Of a stretch of DNA of 64,000 nucleotides, positions 41,356-51,857 are shown one piece after another (position 1 is the first letter of the stretch; each line of letters begins with the position of its first letter). The position numbers and the translations under genes were made by a program. This DNA is from Tridacna crocea (Eukaryota; Mollusca; Bivalvia; Cardiida; Cardiidae), in assembly GCA_943736015.1 (NCBI GenBank), contig OX031072.1:10001-74000 (forward strand). Direction: 5' to 3'. The notes beneath the pieces were generated by a model that had not been told where the DNA came from, made no database searches, and saw only the letters and a program-made list of their open reading frames with translations.

Positions 41356-42795
41356 AGGTGAGCTGTGGTTATTGCCCTATGTCCGGAGCATGTTGTCCGT
41401 CGTCTGTCAACAATTCCTTTAAACATCTTCTTTTCCTAAACCACTGGGCCAATCTGCATGAAACTTGGCAGGAATATTCCTTGGGTGAAGCTCTACCAAA
41501 ATTGTTCAAAAAATTTAATTCCATCCATAACTCTGGTTGCCATGGCAAAAAAAAAAAAAAAAACCCATAATCTTTGAAAATCTTCTTCTCTAAAACTAGA
41601 AGGCGAAGAGTTTTGATATTTGGTATGTGGCATCTCCTAATGGACCTCTACCAAGTTTGTTCAAATTATGCCCCTAGAGCCAAAACTGGCCCCACCTCGG
41701 GGTATAATAAGTTTGAGCATAGGAACAAAGAAGGAAAACATTAAACTTCTACTCTGAAATTTGAAGGTGTACAGCTTTGATATTTGGTATGTGGCATCTC
41801 CTAGTGGACCTCTACCAAATTTGTTCAAATTATACCCCTGGGGTCAAAAGTGGCCCCACACGGGGGTCACAATTTTGAGCATAGGAACAAAGAAAGAAAA
41901 CTTTAAAATTGTTTTCCTCAGAAACTAGAAAGCGTAGAGCTTTGATAATTGGTCTGTTTCATCTCCTAGTGGACCTCTACCTATTTTCTTCAAATGATGC
42001 CCCTGGGGTCAAAACTGCTCCCCCCCACCACCACGAGTCACTAGTTTGAGCATAGGAACAAAGAAGGAAAACTTTAAAATTCTTTTCCTCTGAAACTAGA
42101 TGGCGTAGAGCAAATTCTTCTTCTCTAAAATTAGAAGACATAGAACTATGATATTTTGTATGTAGCAATTCCTGGTGGACCGCTACCAAGTTTGTGCGTA
42201 TTATGCCCTTGGGGTCGAAACTGGCCCTGTCCTGGGGGGTCACAGGTTCAAACATAGCAACAAAGAAGGAAAACTTTAAAATCTTCTCCTCTGGAACTTG
42301 AAGGTGCAGAGCTTTGATATTTGGTATGCAGAATATTCTACTGGACCTCTACCAAGTTTGGTCATATGATGTCCCTGGTGTCGAAACTGGCCCTGCGTAG
42401 GAGGAACATAGGAACAAGGAAAATTTTAAATTTCTTTTTCTCTGAAACAGGAAGGTGTAGAGCTTTGATATTTGGTATGTAGCATCTTTGAGCGGACCTC
42501 TACCAAGTTTGTTCCAAGGATGCTGCTGTGGTCAAAACTGGCCCAGCCCCGGGGACCACAAATTCGAACATACGACAAAGAAGGAAGATTTAAAATTCTT
42601 CTTTGAAACTGGATGGTGTAGAGCTTTGATATTTGATTGCCCAATGTCCGGCGTCTGTTGTCCATCGTCCGTCAATAATTTCTTTAAACATCTAACCCAC
42701 TGGGCCAATCTTGATGAAACTTGGCAGGGATGTTCCTTTGGTGAAGCTTTACTGAAGTTGTTCAAAGAATTGAATTTCAATCGTAAGCTATAGTC
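41356..42795 (+). repeat. Tandem array, ~165-bp unit, about eight copies
   Basis: Unit starts (CTCTGAAACTAGAAGGCGTAG-like) lie near 41588, 41752, 41918, 42089 (short), 42123, 42289, 42440 and 42601. Shared blocks: AGAGCTTTGATATTTGGTAT, GTGGACCTCTACCAAGTTTG, GCATAGGAACAAAGAAGGAA. The array is bracketed by two leaders (41362-41530, 42636-42790) containing CACTGGGCCAAT and GAAACTTGGCAGGAATGTTCC. The first leader also matches the one at 19.79 kb, so the two arrays belong to one superfamily. Poly-A at 41548-41565. Confidence 0.9.
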
Positions 42796-42941
42796 TAAGG
42801 TGAGTGTTCCAAGGCCAATGACCCTCTTTTTTTCCCCCTTTTGTGTGTAGAGTGGGATTGGGTATTTCCAAACTATTGGCAATTACTAAACAAGATTTTA
42901 GAAATAACCCCAACTCTCCTGGAGACAATAATAATACCATA

Positions 42942-43113
42942 TGACGTCATAAGCTGTTTGACATATTTCTTTTCCTTACTATCTTTCAAAGTTTTGAATG
43001 ATATGTTCTAACATGACACGCGACTTTGGCTCTATAAACACAGTGCAAGGAAAACGTGGTAAAATATGCGACAATCCATGTAGAGTGACGTCATCCTATA
43101 TCGAGTGACGTCA
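42942..43113. promoter_or_regulatory. Three CRE-type TGACGTCA octamers
   Basis: Perfect palindromic TGACGTCA at 42942-42949, 43086-43093 and 43106-43113. The last two are in GAGTGACGTCAT contexts 20 bases apart. This is the CREB/ATF core. Three in 172 bases of AT-rich DNA is striking, but no gene start is seen next to them. They may belong to a repeat that includes the hairpin just downstream. Confidence 0.5.
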
Positions 43114-43214
43114 TTCAGTGAGTGAGTTATTCAATGGAACATAAGCTTCATCCGCGTGTTTACTCTTAGTTTGAACTTGTTTTCCTTTTATTAAGAATTT
43201 GCCATGTTAGAATC

Positions 43215-43385
43215 GAAATAATCTTCTTTCTATCGTGGTATATCATTCAATAAACCACGTTGTGAGTTATGAGGCGCAATGAATAACCCACTCGGGCTAT
43301 CGCCCTCGTGGATTATTTATTGTGCCTCATAACTCACAACTGTGGTTTATTGAACGATATACCACGATAGAAAGAAGATTATTTC
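43215..43385. repeat. 171-bp foldback hairpin
   Basis: Arms of ~82 bases (GAAATAATCTTCTTTCTATC, GTGGTATATCATTCAATAAA, GTGAGTTATGAGGCGCAAT and complements) meet at about 43300 around GGGCTATCGCCC. About 90% arm identity by eye. It resembles a foldback or snap-back MITE. No clear target duplication. Confidence 0.9.
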
Positions 43386-43587
43386 TTAAATAATCATCTT
43401 AAGAGAAATCAATAGCCTTTGACAGCTCGAAGGTCAGGGAATTACCACTTGATTTTTTGAGATATATTGCTAAGAGTGTAAACTGCTCCTATGTCTCCCT
43501 TGAATCAATAGTTGAGAGTATTTATAGTTGCCACATGCATAAACACATTACAGTGTGTAAAATATCCTTATCATGTGTTAAAAGCAT

Positions 43588-43816
43588 TTAACCCTTTACC
43601 ACACAACACCAACTTTTAATGACCCTGAGAAAGAAGCCTCTTGAAAACATAGTTGGAAAAGGAGAAAATGCTGGTAACCAGCATTTTCTCCTTTTCCCAC
43701 AATGTTTTCTTCTCTTTCAAAGAAAAATAATTTCATATGAACCACACTGAAACTGCCATCAGCAAATGCTTTCAATTCAGACAGGTCTAAAATCTTGACA
43801 TGTGGTAAAGGGTTAA
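43588..43816 (+). mobile_element. Family A MITE, complete
   Basis: TTAACCCTTTACCACACAAC, CCTGAGAAAGAAGCCTCTTG, perfect core around GGTAACC, CATCAGCAAATGCTTTCAAT, TGTGGTAAAGGGTTAA. Confidence 0.95.
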
Positions 43817-44483
43817 GAGGCTTGTTTGGAAAAGCCCTCACCTATATTTATATGCGAGGGTATTTACGTACTGAAACAGTTTGAATAAGAATTAACCTTG
43901 TTTTTATCCTAGTAAGCAATCACAAGAATAAAATGTATGTGATTTGGAGCTTGATATATGTAAGTTTAACTTTTCAAATGTTTATTACATTGGAGACAAA
44001 TTGGATCAAACTTGACCAATTTCAGTTTGCTTATATTGAGCTTACTGATTGTTGATTTGCATCATGTGTCATGTTCTGAAAATGAAGAGTTAAAATTTTC
44101 CTGTAAACTAGACATTATCAACTGATTTTGTAGTCCTATATACTTATAGTTCTAGCCAACATACATTTCAGCAACGAGAGCATTGGAATCTTGCAGTTTT
44201 CAATTCTTTTAAAAAGAAAATCCGAAACTTTTGGAAATACCCAACATCTGTGTTCGGGAGTGTCAACTAGTTTGGTAATGACCTCTATATGTTACAAATT
44301 TTACATGGTTTTACCAGGTAATCGCCGCAGTTTATAGATCGATAATGTTCGGAAAAGAAAGAGGACATTTAGATCTACAAAATGGTCTGTCCAAAGTACC
44401 TATATCTGTGTTTATTACAGAGCAAGACCAGTTATTGCGTAACTGTCTTGGTATATCCAGTCCTGGTCTCTAGACTATTAATT

Positions 44484-44560
44484 GCAGTGACAAGTGCACC
44501 CACCATACATTCCTGAAGTTCCTTTTACCAATACTCTGCTCAAGTATTCTTCCTAACCTA
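44484..44560 (-). repeat. SINE fragment
   Basis: CAAGTGCACCCACCATACATTCCTGAAGTTCCTTTTACC reverses the GGTAAAAGAGACTTCAGGAA...GTGCACTGG block of the SINEs. Confidence 0.6.
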
Positions 44561-44793
44561 ATGAGCAATTCCTTATAAAAGTCAAAGTCTCTCTTATATA
44601 GATCTAGATCTACATGCTGTGAGAAAATCTTACCGTAAAATGGTCTTTACAAGTATGTGAACCAATAATCATTCCAAGATATTTTTCTGGATATAAATTA
44701 ACGAAATTTTCAGGAACTGTGTTTATTTTGTTCAGGAAATCAGGGATGGTTGGCTCTATTTCACATGTATAAATCTACAAAAGAAAAATACTT

Positions 44794-44814
44794 TCCTAAC
44801 CCTAACCCTAACCC
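44794..44814. repeat. Short interstitial telomere-like repeat
   Basis: Three CCCTAA units plus a partial one: CCTAACCCTAACCCTAACCC. The animal telomere repeat is TTAGGG. Three units could arise by chance or by break repair. Confidence 0.8.
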
Positions 44815-46549
44815 TTTGATTTTAAGATCTAGAATTTAATTGGTTGTTCGAATTAATAGATATTTGTTCCACAAACCATTTACATCGCTCGTATTGAGGC
44901 TTTGCCTTTTTCATATCAGTTCTTCACTTGGATGATTATGATCTTGGATGTAATTGAAATAATAATTTTACAAAAGGTCTCTATAATTGAGTTGCTTGTA
45001 TTTAAGAATAAGAGATCCGTCTGTGAAAACATTTATAGCTTAAGTTTTTTTGGCATGAAATAATTATGTACCTTTACTTATAAGCCAACTACATACAAAT
45101 AAGTAATAAAATGAAAATTGTTTTCAGAGACAAATACAGTATCAAATACATAAATGAATACAGATATATTCCAGCAAAAGTGTTGCCAATGACGGATCAA
45201 GGCATACCAGAAAGGTTGTCGGTCTATTCAGGGACATTACTTTTCTCCAGGAGATACCTTATACGAAATTGTGATACTGGTTTTAAACCATTTGTTCATA
45301 TTTGGACAATTTTATCCTTATCACTGTATATCTATTTATAATATGAAAAAGGAAAAGCCTTGACACAAGCAACATAAATAATTTGTGGAACAAATAGAGC
45401 TATGTAATAATTTGAATGAAGACCTAGATTCCAGATCATGAAAGCAAAGGATTTTTGTTCGTGAATTCAGGCTTTGCTAAAACTAATTTTGAGTATTGTC
45501 AAAAGTAGAAAGCATGCTTCTTTTGTAGATTGTATACATGTGAAATAGAGTGAATGGTTCTAGATTCTCTTAAATTAAGCCATTTTCTCAGCAATTTTGT
45601 TTATAAATTTATAAAAAGGAATAACTTGGGAGTGAATATTGTTTCACATACTTTCAAAGAACAATTTATTGGGACATTTCCTCATTGTATGTGGGTCTAG
45701 GATCTATAAGAAAGAGAGAAAAAAAAGGGAAGAAATTCATGGTCACATTTTCACATAGCATGTTAAAAGGCTACGAGAATAAGAAAAATCTCTTTTTTAT
45801 AGATCTATATACAGTGTGTAGATGTAGATCTAATTTCATGGAATGCTACTGTCTCTTTGCAATGATTGCCAATGAATCATGTCTGACCACTGCATTTTGA
45901 AGGTTTTAGTTGGAGTTTAAGGTTGGCTGAATTGTTTCCACCGCCATTTGGGCAGTATGCTGCAGTTACATCTGATCATTCTCAGACCTGATTCACATCT
46001 TGATTCATCCATCTTTGCACAATTAGCTTCCCCCCTGCTATGATATTTAACACTTTTACACCGACATTTCGCTTGAAGATCAGTCAGTGGCGGCAAGAGC
46101 ACCCATCCATGTTTTATCTGGAGTTTCTGCAAAATGAGTGTGCGTAGATCACCAAAATCAGATTATTTGTTGAGCTCTGTCCTTTTTCATTATATCTACT
46201 TCCCTACACGTACATTGTTGAAACAGTGGTCAGTGTAGAGAGAGAAATGAATTGTCTCAAAGACTAAACCTATCATTAATCCCTAGATAGAAATTTGTTG
46301 AGTTATTGGGTAGATATTTAACTAATTGTTAATAAACCCAAACTTACAGATCAATCAATAAGCTTCTATAAAATTTGAATAAATATTATAAATACATGTA
46401 TATTTGAGCAATGTTGCTGTAAAAGATGGGTTTAATATAATTATATAGATCAAAATTCATATAGTTTCAGATCCATTTTGTAAGACAAGTACTGCCTTAA
46501 TCACGTAGCATGATTCTAACATGCAAAAAATTTGTCGACAGATCTAGCA

Positions 46550-46620
46550 TAGAGTTTTAATCCAGGTAAGTTTCTGCAAAGTGCCCAGACAGACCTGGAT
46601 TGATAGTTTTTGCAGATCCA
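46550..46620 (+). mobile_element. Family C repeat, part before the A insertion
   Basis: CCAGGTAAGTTTCTGCAAAG, CAGACAGACCTGGATTGATAG, GTTTTTGCAGATCCATTAA. It resumes at 46876 as TTAATCCCCTTTTCACAGATCAT. Confidence 0.75.
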
Positions 46621-46879
46621 TTAACCCATTACCAAACAACAATATTTGAGACTAGTCCATATTGAAAGCATTTGCAGACGACAAAAAGAAAAGTGACTGA
46701 AAATTCGAAATTTGTTTTGTGAAGGGTAGAAAACATTGTGGGAAAAGGAGAAAATGCTGGTTATTTTCTCCTTTTCCCACAATGTTTTCTAACCAGCATT
46801 TTCTCCTTTTCCCACAATGTTTTCTAAAGGCTTCTTTCTCATGGGTGTCAAAAGTAGGGATTGTGTGGTAATGGGTTAA
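46621..46879 (-). mobile_element. Family A MITE with duplicated hairpin arm, inside family C
   Basis: TTAACCCATTACCAAACAAC to GTGTGGTAATGGGTTAA. The right hairpin arm (ATTTTCTCCTTTTCCCACAA) is present twice in tandem (46764-46790 and 46797-46826), giving one left stem with two possible partners. Family C sequence on both sides shows the insertion site was its TTAA. Confidence 0.95.
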
Positions 46880-46884
46880 TCCCC

Positions 46885-47680
46885 TTTTCACAGATCATAA
46901 ATGCAAATTTCTCTAGAAATGATAATTTTGAAACAGTCAAGAGACTAATTAAGTCATGATTTCTTCAACACATTATTTTCTGGGAAAAAACGGCTCATGC
47001 ATGATGTAAATACCGTAAAACGCCGTGTATACCACGCAGGCATGCACAAGAAACATAACTCTAGCTTCTCTAATTTTTTTCCAGTTATTTCCCTTTGATT
47101 ATTTTCCTCATTAGGCACAATTTTTGTGTCTGCTCTGTATCTCAAAATAAGAGAAAAAGGACCATATTTTTTTTTAGTTACAAATTTTCTAGGTCAGATA
47201 TTAATCCTTTTTACACCAAAAAGGGGGGAAGACATCTTTTTTTTGTAGAAAAATAAGTTCTAGTTCATAATTTTTTCCCCTTTTGTTGCTGTAGTCTATT
47301 TGTAGAGACATGTATTTGAGGTAAAAGGGTTTAGTGTTATATCTGTACTGTGTATGGCATGCAACACATGAAAAGGGGCATTTAGACATTTGTTTAGTTT
47401 TGTGCTACAGTAGACTTGTGCAAAACAGAAAATTATATTAGAATGTAAAAGTTTTGTTTCCAATTAGCCTGTGCGGACTGCTGAGGCTGCTTGGAGACAA
47501 CACTTTACACAGATGTCCGACTGTTCCTTTTCACATGTAGCAAGCCATATATATCATTTGTTGATTGGGTTGTATGCTACTTTTGACATAATTTCAGTTA
47601 TTTTCCTTGCTTATTTTATGTCATCAGTTTTGTATGAAACATGAATTGTTCAGAGAAAGTCCCTACAGAAAATTGCTATA
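46885..47680. other. No supported gene; family C scrap
   Basis: GCCTGTGCGGACTGCTGAGGCTGC at 47468-47491 and ACACTTTACACAGATG at 47501-47516 match a family C palindrome. The rest is unassigned. Confidence 0.5.
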
Positions 47681-47894
47681 TTAACCCTTAGGCTGCCAAG
47701 GTCGACTTACTGACCTTTTTGCCGACAGTGTAGATCAAGATCAGACTGCACAGAATATGCACATGCAGTCTGATCTTTTGGTCTACACTGTCCAAAAAGG
47801 AAACATTTTTCCCCAAAGCATAACTTTGAAGCAGCAATATTTGGGTTTTCACGACCGAAATTTCATTTTAGTTATTTAGCAGAATAAGGGTTAA
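47681..47894 (+). mobile_element. Family B TTAA MITE, complete
   Basis: TTAACCCTTAGGCTGCCAAG and AGCAGAATAAGGGTTAA form the ends. The centre pairs ACAGTGTAGATCAAGATCAG with CTGATCTTTTGGTCTACACTGT around TGCACAGAATATGCACATGCA. TTAA duplication intact. Confidence 0.85.
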
Positions 47895-48008
47895 GTTCTG
47901 ATACGGCAGAATTCATACATACACAGAAATACCAGCTACAATTTAGTAAGTAATTTTTACTTTTCTCACAGAAATTAAATGCTAAATTGTAGCTGATAGT
48001 GTTACATG

Positions 48009-48252
48009 TTAACCCTTTCCCAAACAATCCCTGGTTTTTATGGGTCTGGAATAGTAGCCTTTTGAAAATATTGTGGGAAAAGGAGAAAATACTGGTAACA
48101 AAATACTGGTAACCCAGCATTTTCTCCTTTTCCCACAATGTTTTCTACCCTATCATAGACAGAAATCATCTTTTCACCAAGTGTTGAATTCTTGTCTGCA
48201 AATGCTTTGAATTTGGTCTACTCCAAAAGTTTATTGTTTGGTAAAGGGTTAA
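48009..48252 (+). mobile_element. Family A MITE, complete, core slipped
   Basis: TTAACCCTTTCCCAAACAATCCCTGG, GGTCTGGAATAGTAGCC, then AAATACTGGTAACAAAATACTGGTAACCCAGC (duplicated core), TTGTCTGCAAATGCTTTGAA, GGTAAAGGGTTAA. Left CCCTTTCCC but right GGTAAAGGG, a mixed pair of ends. Confidence 0.95.
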
Positions 48253-48297
48253 AAAGGCAAGGGACAATGTTGGTCATTTGAAATAAAATGTATGTAA

Positions 48298-48475
48298 CAT
48301 GGGGCTTTAACTGTATGAGCTCTGCATTGTTAAAAGGGGGCTTAATGCATCTGCAAAAAAAAGTATCCACAAATGTCAGCGTGTGCCGTCCACACAGAAT
48401 GACTTGGGTCAAAAGTTTTTATACTTTTGGTCAATTCTCTGTATGTCAAAAGACTATTCTACCTCCATATCCAGT
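48298..48475 (-). mobile_element. Family C repeat with empty TTAA
   Basis: AAAAGGGGGCTTAATGCATCTGC, GCGTGTGCCGTCCACACAGA, CTTGGGTCAAAAGTTTTTAT, GGTCAATTCTCTGTATGTC, CTATTCTACCTCC. Confidence 0.8.
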
Positions 48476-48592
48476 CAACTTCTGGATGAAATAAATTTAA
48501 TGTATCTGTAATTATATGATAATTAATTTGGTGTAATGCTTTGTTAGAAATGTATAAAGCCCCCTTTTCAAAGAGCATGGCTCAATTATGTA

Positions 48593-48965
48593 CAAGTCAT
48601 GCTCTGAAAAAGGGGGCTTAACCCTTTACCTGATATGCCAAGTTTAGGGTCTTCCATTTCAGCAGCTAGTAAAGATATGATGTCAAAAATATGGACAAAT
48701 GAGGATACAAATATCTGATTGAATGGAAAACTTGGTGGGTAAAGGAGAAATTGCTTGTGACGAGCAATTTCTCCTTTTCCCACAATGTTTTCAAAAGCTG
48801 CGAGTTGTTGATACCTCACAATGAGTATCTATGGAGTAAAGGGTTAATGCATCTGCAAAAAGTATTGACCCTGGTGAGCCTGTACAGTTCATGCAGGCTA
48901 ACCTGGGCTGAAACTTTCTGCTATTTGTCAGTTTTCTGTATGTACAAGGATCATTCTACCTCATG
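48593..48965 (-). mobile_element. Family C repeat, split by a family A copy
   Basis: CTCTGAAAAAGGGGGCTTAA to 48621, then TTAATGCATCTGCAAAAAGT (from 48844), GAGCCTGTACAGTTCATGCAGGCTAA, GCTATTTGTCAGTTTTCTGT, ATTCTACCTC. Only one TTAA is present at this position in the copy at 48298. Confidence 0.85.
48618..48847 (-). mobile_element. Family A-related MITE, variant core, inside family C
   Basis: TTAACCCTTTACCTGATATG and GGAGTAAAGGGTTAA termini, arms unlike the main family, and a core GGAGAAATTGCTTGTGACGAGCAATTTCTCC followed by the normal TTTTCCCACAATGTTTTC. Either a sister subfamily or a recombinant sharing only ends and stem. Confidence 0.85.
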
Positions 48966-48966
48966 A

Positions 48967-49195
48967 TTAACTCATTACCACACGAGAAAATTTTGGACTG
49001 GTCCACACTGAAAGCTTTTGCAGATGATAAAATAAAGGTGACTGAAAAATTGAAATTTGTTCTGGGAAGGGTAGAAAACACTGTGGGAAAAGGAGAAAAT
49101 GCTGGTTACCAGCATTTTCTCCTTTTCCCATAGTATTTTCAAAAGGCTTCTTTCTCAGGGGCGTCAAAAGTAGGGATTGTGTGGTAATGGGTTAA
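48967..49195 (-). mobile_element. Family A MITE, complete
   Basis: TTAACTCATTACCACACGAG to GTGTGGTAATGGGTTAA with CACTGTGGG stem. One right-stem base differs (CATAGTATTTTC). Starts one base after family C homology ends. Confidence 0.95.
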
Positions 49196-50740
49196 GCCAG
49201 TTGTCAAAACCAAAGTGGTCATTAGGGATCTATTGTATGATGCATCATGGGAATGCATTAAGTCCCCTTTCCACAGAGCATGGTTCATATGAGTTTTACA
49301 TGTTGCTTTAATTCTATATCTGTGTATTTAGTTATATTTGTTTATTGTTTAATGTTTCTTGATTTATTGTCATGTATTGAGATATGTACATCTATGTATT
49401 TTCATGTGGTTGACCAAGTTTGCTGATCTTTAGGGTCCCTTTTCACCAATCATAATTGTCTATCTTCTGTTGGGTTTGAGAGTAAATACAAACAAAAAGG
49501 TAACAGTTTGGCCAAGAAACAAAAGACTACATAGAATACCAGCTAAAGGTCAGAAGACTTTAGTAACTAGCCTCCATTCAGACCAGTATTTTTTTCTACC
49601 TTAGATAGATACTTTCCTGTAAGACAATCTGGTTCCTCTGTACATTTAATGTATGCTTTCTTTATTCTCAAAATTCTTACTCAAAAGTTTTGTTATGGTT
49701 TGGAAAACCCAGAACAATGTAACAAGTAACACTTGACCTCTGTGACTTTTTACGGCCAAATGATAGAAATATGCATTTTCTACTACAAAAGAAAATATTA
49801 TTTATGTTCAAGTCTATTTTTGTCAGTACATCCTTAAATATTGGACAGATGGATCAAAGATCATGCCTCAAGTTCTTTGTTGGATGATCTTGGATCTGCA
49901 CTGTTTACAAAAATGTTGGCTTGAAGTCTGATTTCTGTAAATAGAAAATATTGGTTTGACTATGTTGTTGCTGGTTACTCTGGGCAGGTCACTGGGTAGT
50001 CCCCTGTCTAGTACTGGTTAAACCCGGGAAAGACGGGAAACAGCTGGCTGGTCACTGTAATATTGTTTAACAATAAAGTACAAGACTAGTTTAAATACAA
50101 AATTAATCAAGAATGACCAAAAATGAGAGGTGAAAAGCGGCCCTGATTTTAGAAGTTGGAGATAATGGAACATGTCATATGCACTTGGAAATGATTCTTA
50201 TGAATATTACAAAACTGAAAACATAGTGACAAATAGCAAAATTGCTCTGTATGAGAGAACACTGTAAGCAAAATTTTGAAACAACCAATTACTGTACAAG
50301 AATGATGTTTCATGCTCCTACAGTTGACAACCTTCAACATGAAGTAAACAGTTGCTCATTTACACACAATGTTGTCTTCATTATCACAGAAAGACATTTT
50401 CTTGTCATACAACTCTGTGTGTTACTTGCACTATTTTGTTATTCTAAATTTAAGGTGTACAGTAGTAGTATTGACAGAACAATCTTTAGGAAAAAGAGAA
50501 AATGTAAGATACTAGCATTTTGTTGTTTTATCTATGACATTTTATAAAGCTTTCTTCCACAAGGTTTTTAAAGCATTATTTGGAAAAGTGTCAAAATCTA
50601 TTGAATTTAGAGAAGTCAGTTTTTTGCTCATTTGAAAGCAAGTAAGAAAGTAACTCGGACATGTTCTATTGCTCCAACTTCTAGATGTATTGATATTCCA
50701 CATTCAGTCCCAATTATGAACTTCTTAAAGGTTTTTGCTG
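49196..50740. other. No supported gene; repeat scraps
   Basis: GGAATGCATTAAGTCCCCTTTCCACAGAGC at 49252-49281 is a family C end with empty TTAA. GATGGATCAAAGATCATG / GATGATCTTGGATCTGCA at 49850-49905 is a family B core. A weak family A right half may lie at 50480-50575. Nothing else assigned. Confidence 0.5.
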
Positions 50741-51138
50741 CTAACCCTTTACTTGATGACAGTTTTTTTTAACCCTTAGAGCGGTAAAATAACTGCCTGA
50801 ACTTGCTTATTTTGTGAAAAAGGTCAAAATAATTCATTAATTGTTTTGGCAAGAGTGTAATTTGAAGAAGGGTACTTGATAGGTCTAAGATCATACTGCA
50901 TGTTTTGTGCAGTCTGATCTTGACATACACTACATAAGTTATACTCAGAGCTCCAAGAGTTAAAGCATTTGCAGATGACCAATTTGGCTGATATGACAGC
51001 ATGTGTTTATAAACTGGTAGAAGATGTGGGAAAAGAAGAAAATAATGAGAACCAGTATTTTCTCCATTTCTCTCATTGTTTTACCGTAGCTGTCTTCCCC
51101 TGTATGGTGAACTACTGACTTGTTTGGTTAAGGGTTAA
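50741..51138 (-). mobile_element. Family A MITE split by a family B MITE
   Basis: CTAACCCTTTACTTGATGAC to 50768. After the insert: AAGCATTTGCAGATGACC, a hairpin (GTGGGAAAAGAAGAAAATAATGAGAACC), CTGTCTTCCCCTGTATGGTG, GTTTGGTTAAGGGTTAA. Confidence 0.8.
50769..50963 (+). mobile_element. Family B TTAA MITE inside family A
   Basis: TTAACCCTTAGAGCGGTAAA and CAGAGCTCCAAGAGTTAA ends, GATAGGTCTAAGATCATACTGCA / TGCAGTCTGATCTTGACATACAC core. Confidence 0.8.
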
Positions 51139-51217
51139 ATGAAATTGCAACTTCAGTAATAGGATATGGCCCATATAAAATTATTGTGTTTCATGTGTTT
51201 TTTGACAAGAAGAAAAC

Positions 51218-51300
51218 CAAAAGTTTACAGTGTAGACCAAGATCAGACTGCATGTTATGAACAATCTGATCTGATCTATACTGTCCAATAAAGCACCTCT
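51218..51300 (+). mobile_element. Family B core fragment
   Basis: ACAGTGTAGACCAAGATCAGACTGCA and CAATCTGATCTGATCTATACTGTCC pair. A second, weaker one follows at 51358-51410. Confidence 0.6.
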
Positions 51301-51857
51301 TGAAGCCCTTAACATGCAAAGACTGAAATGTTTGCAAACTGAGGTAAACCTTGTGTTTTGTGCAGATTAAGATTAGACCGCAAAAATGTGTATTCTGATC
51401 ACCATTCTCCAATATTTTGTGCAGTATTTAGGCCAAAGTGACCCTGACATTGCTATGGTTTGGGCTCCTTCCTATGAACTTTATGTTGTTGGTTTCATTT
51501 ATACAGCAGTCAAAATGATAACTCATGACCCTGTAACAATATGGCGGCGACTATAAAAACATTCTGATAAAATATAGATAGCTTACATGTGTAAAGGTTT
51601 TCATACCAGGAATACATGTGAAAATATAGTGGCAGAAGAAGAAACTGTTTATTATCAGCAATTTCTCCTTTCACTACATTGTATTTCAGAATTGGTCTGC
51701 AGTAATTTATGCCATTTGTTAGCAGATGTCAATGTGTTACAATGTTGTAAGAAGTTCAATAATTGGAAAAATAGCCAAGTTAAATTCTTTCTGATCTTTA
51801 TGTCCAAGTTGACAAGATTGTTACAATACACTGTATGAAAAAAATTGTGATTCATGC

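Larger units (their letters stand above)
43820..46550. other. Low-repeat interval, no supported gene
   Basis: The longest stretch without family A. It contains a minus-strand SINE scrap at 44484-44560 and many AGATCTA strings (44360, 44597, 45800-45835). A cysteine-rich 71-codon minus frame at 45917-46132 lacks splice support and a known domain. Host introns or intergenic DNA are equally possible. Confidence 0.45.

Noticed and set aside
42488-42882. Frames of 101 and 116 codons in the second tandem array
   Set aside because: Similar peptides recur because the DNA is tandemly repeated; both strands are open over the same bases.
45917-46132. Cysteine-rich 71-codon minus frame
   Set aside because: No signal peptide, no splice sites and no recognisable cysteine framework.
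49980-50080. Small RNA or SINE near CTGGTTAAACCCGGGAAAGACGGG
   Set aside because: No A/B boxes, closing stem or second copy found in the window.
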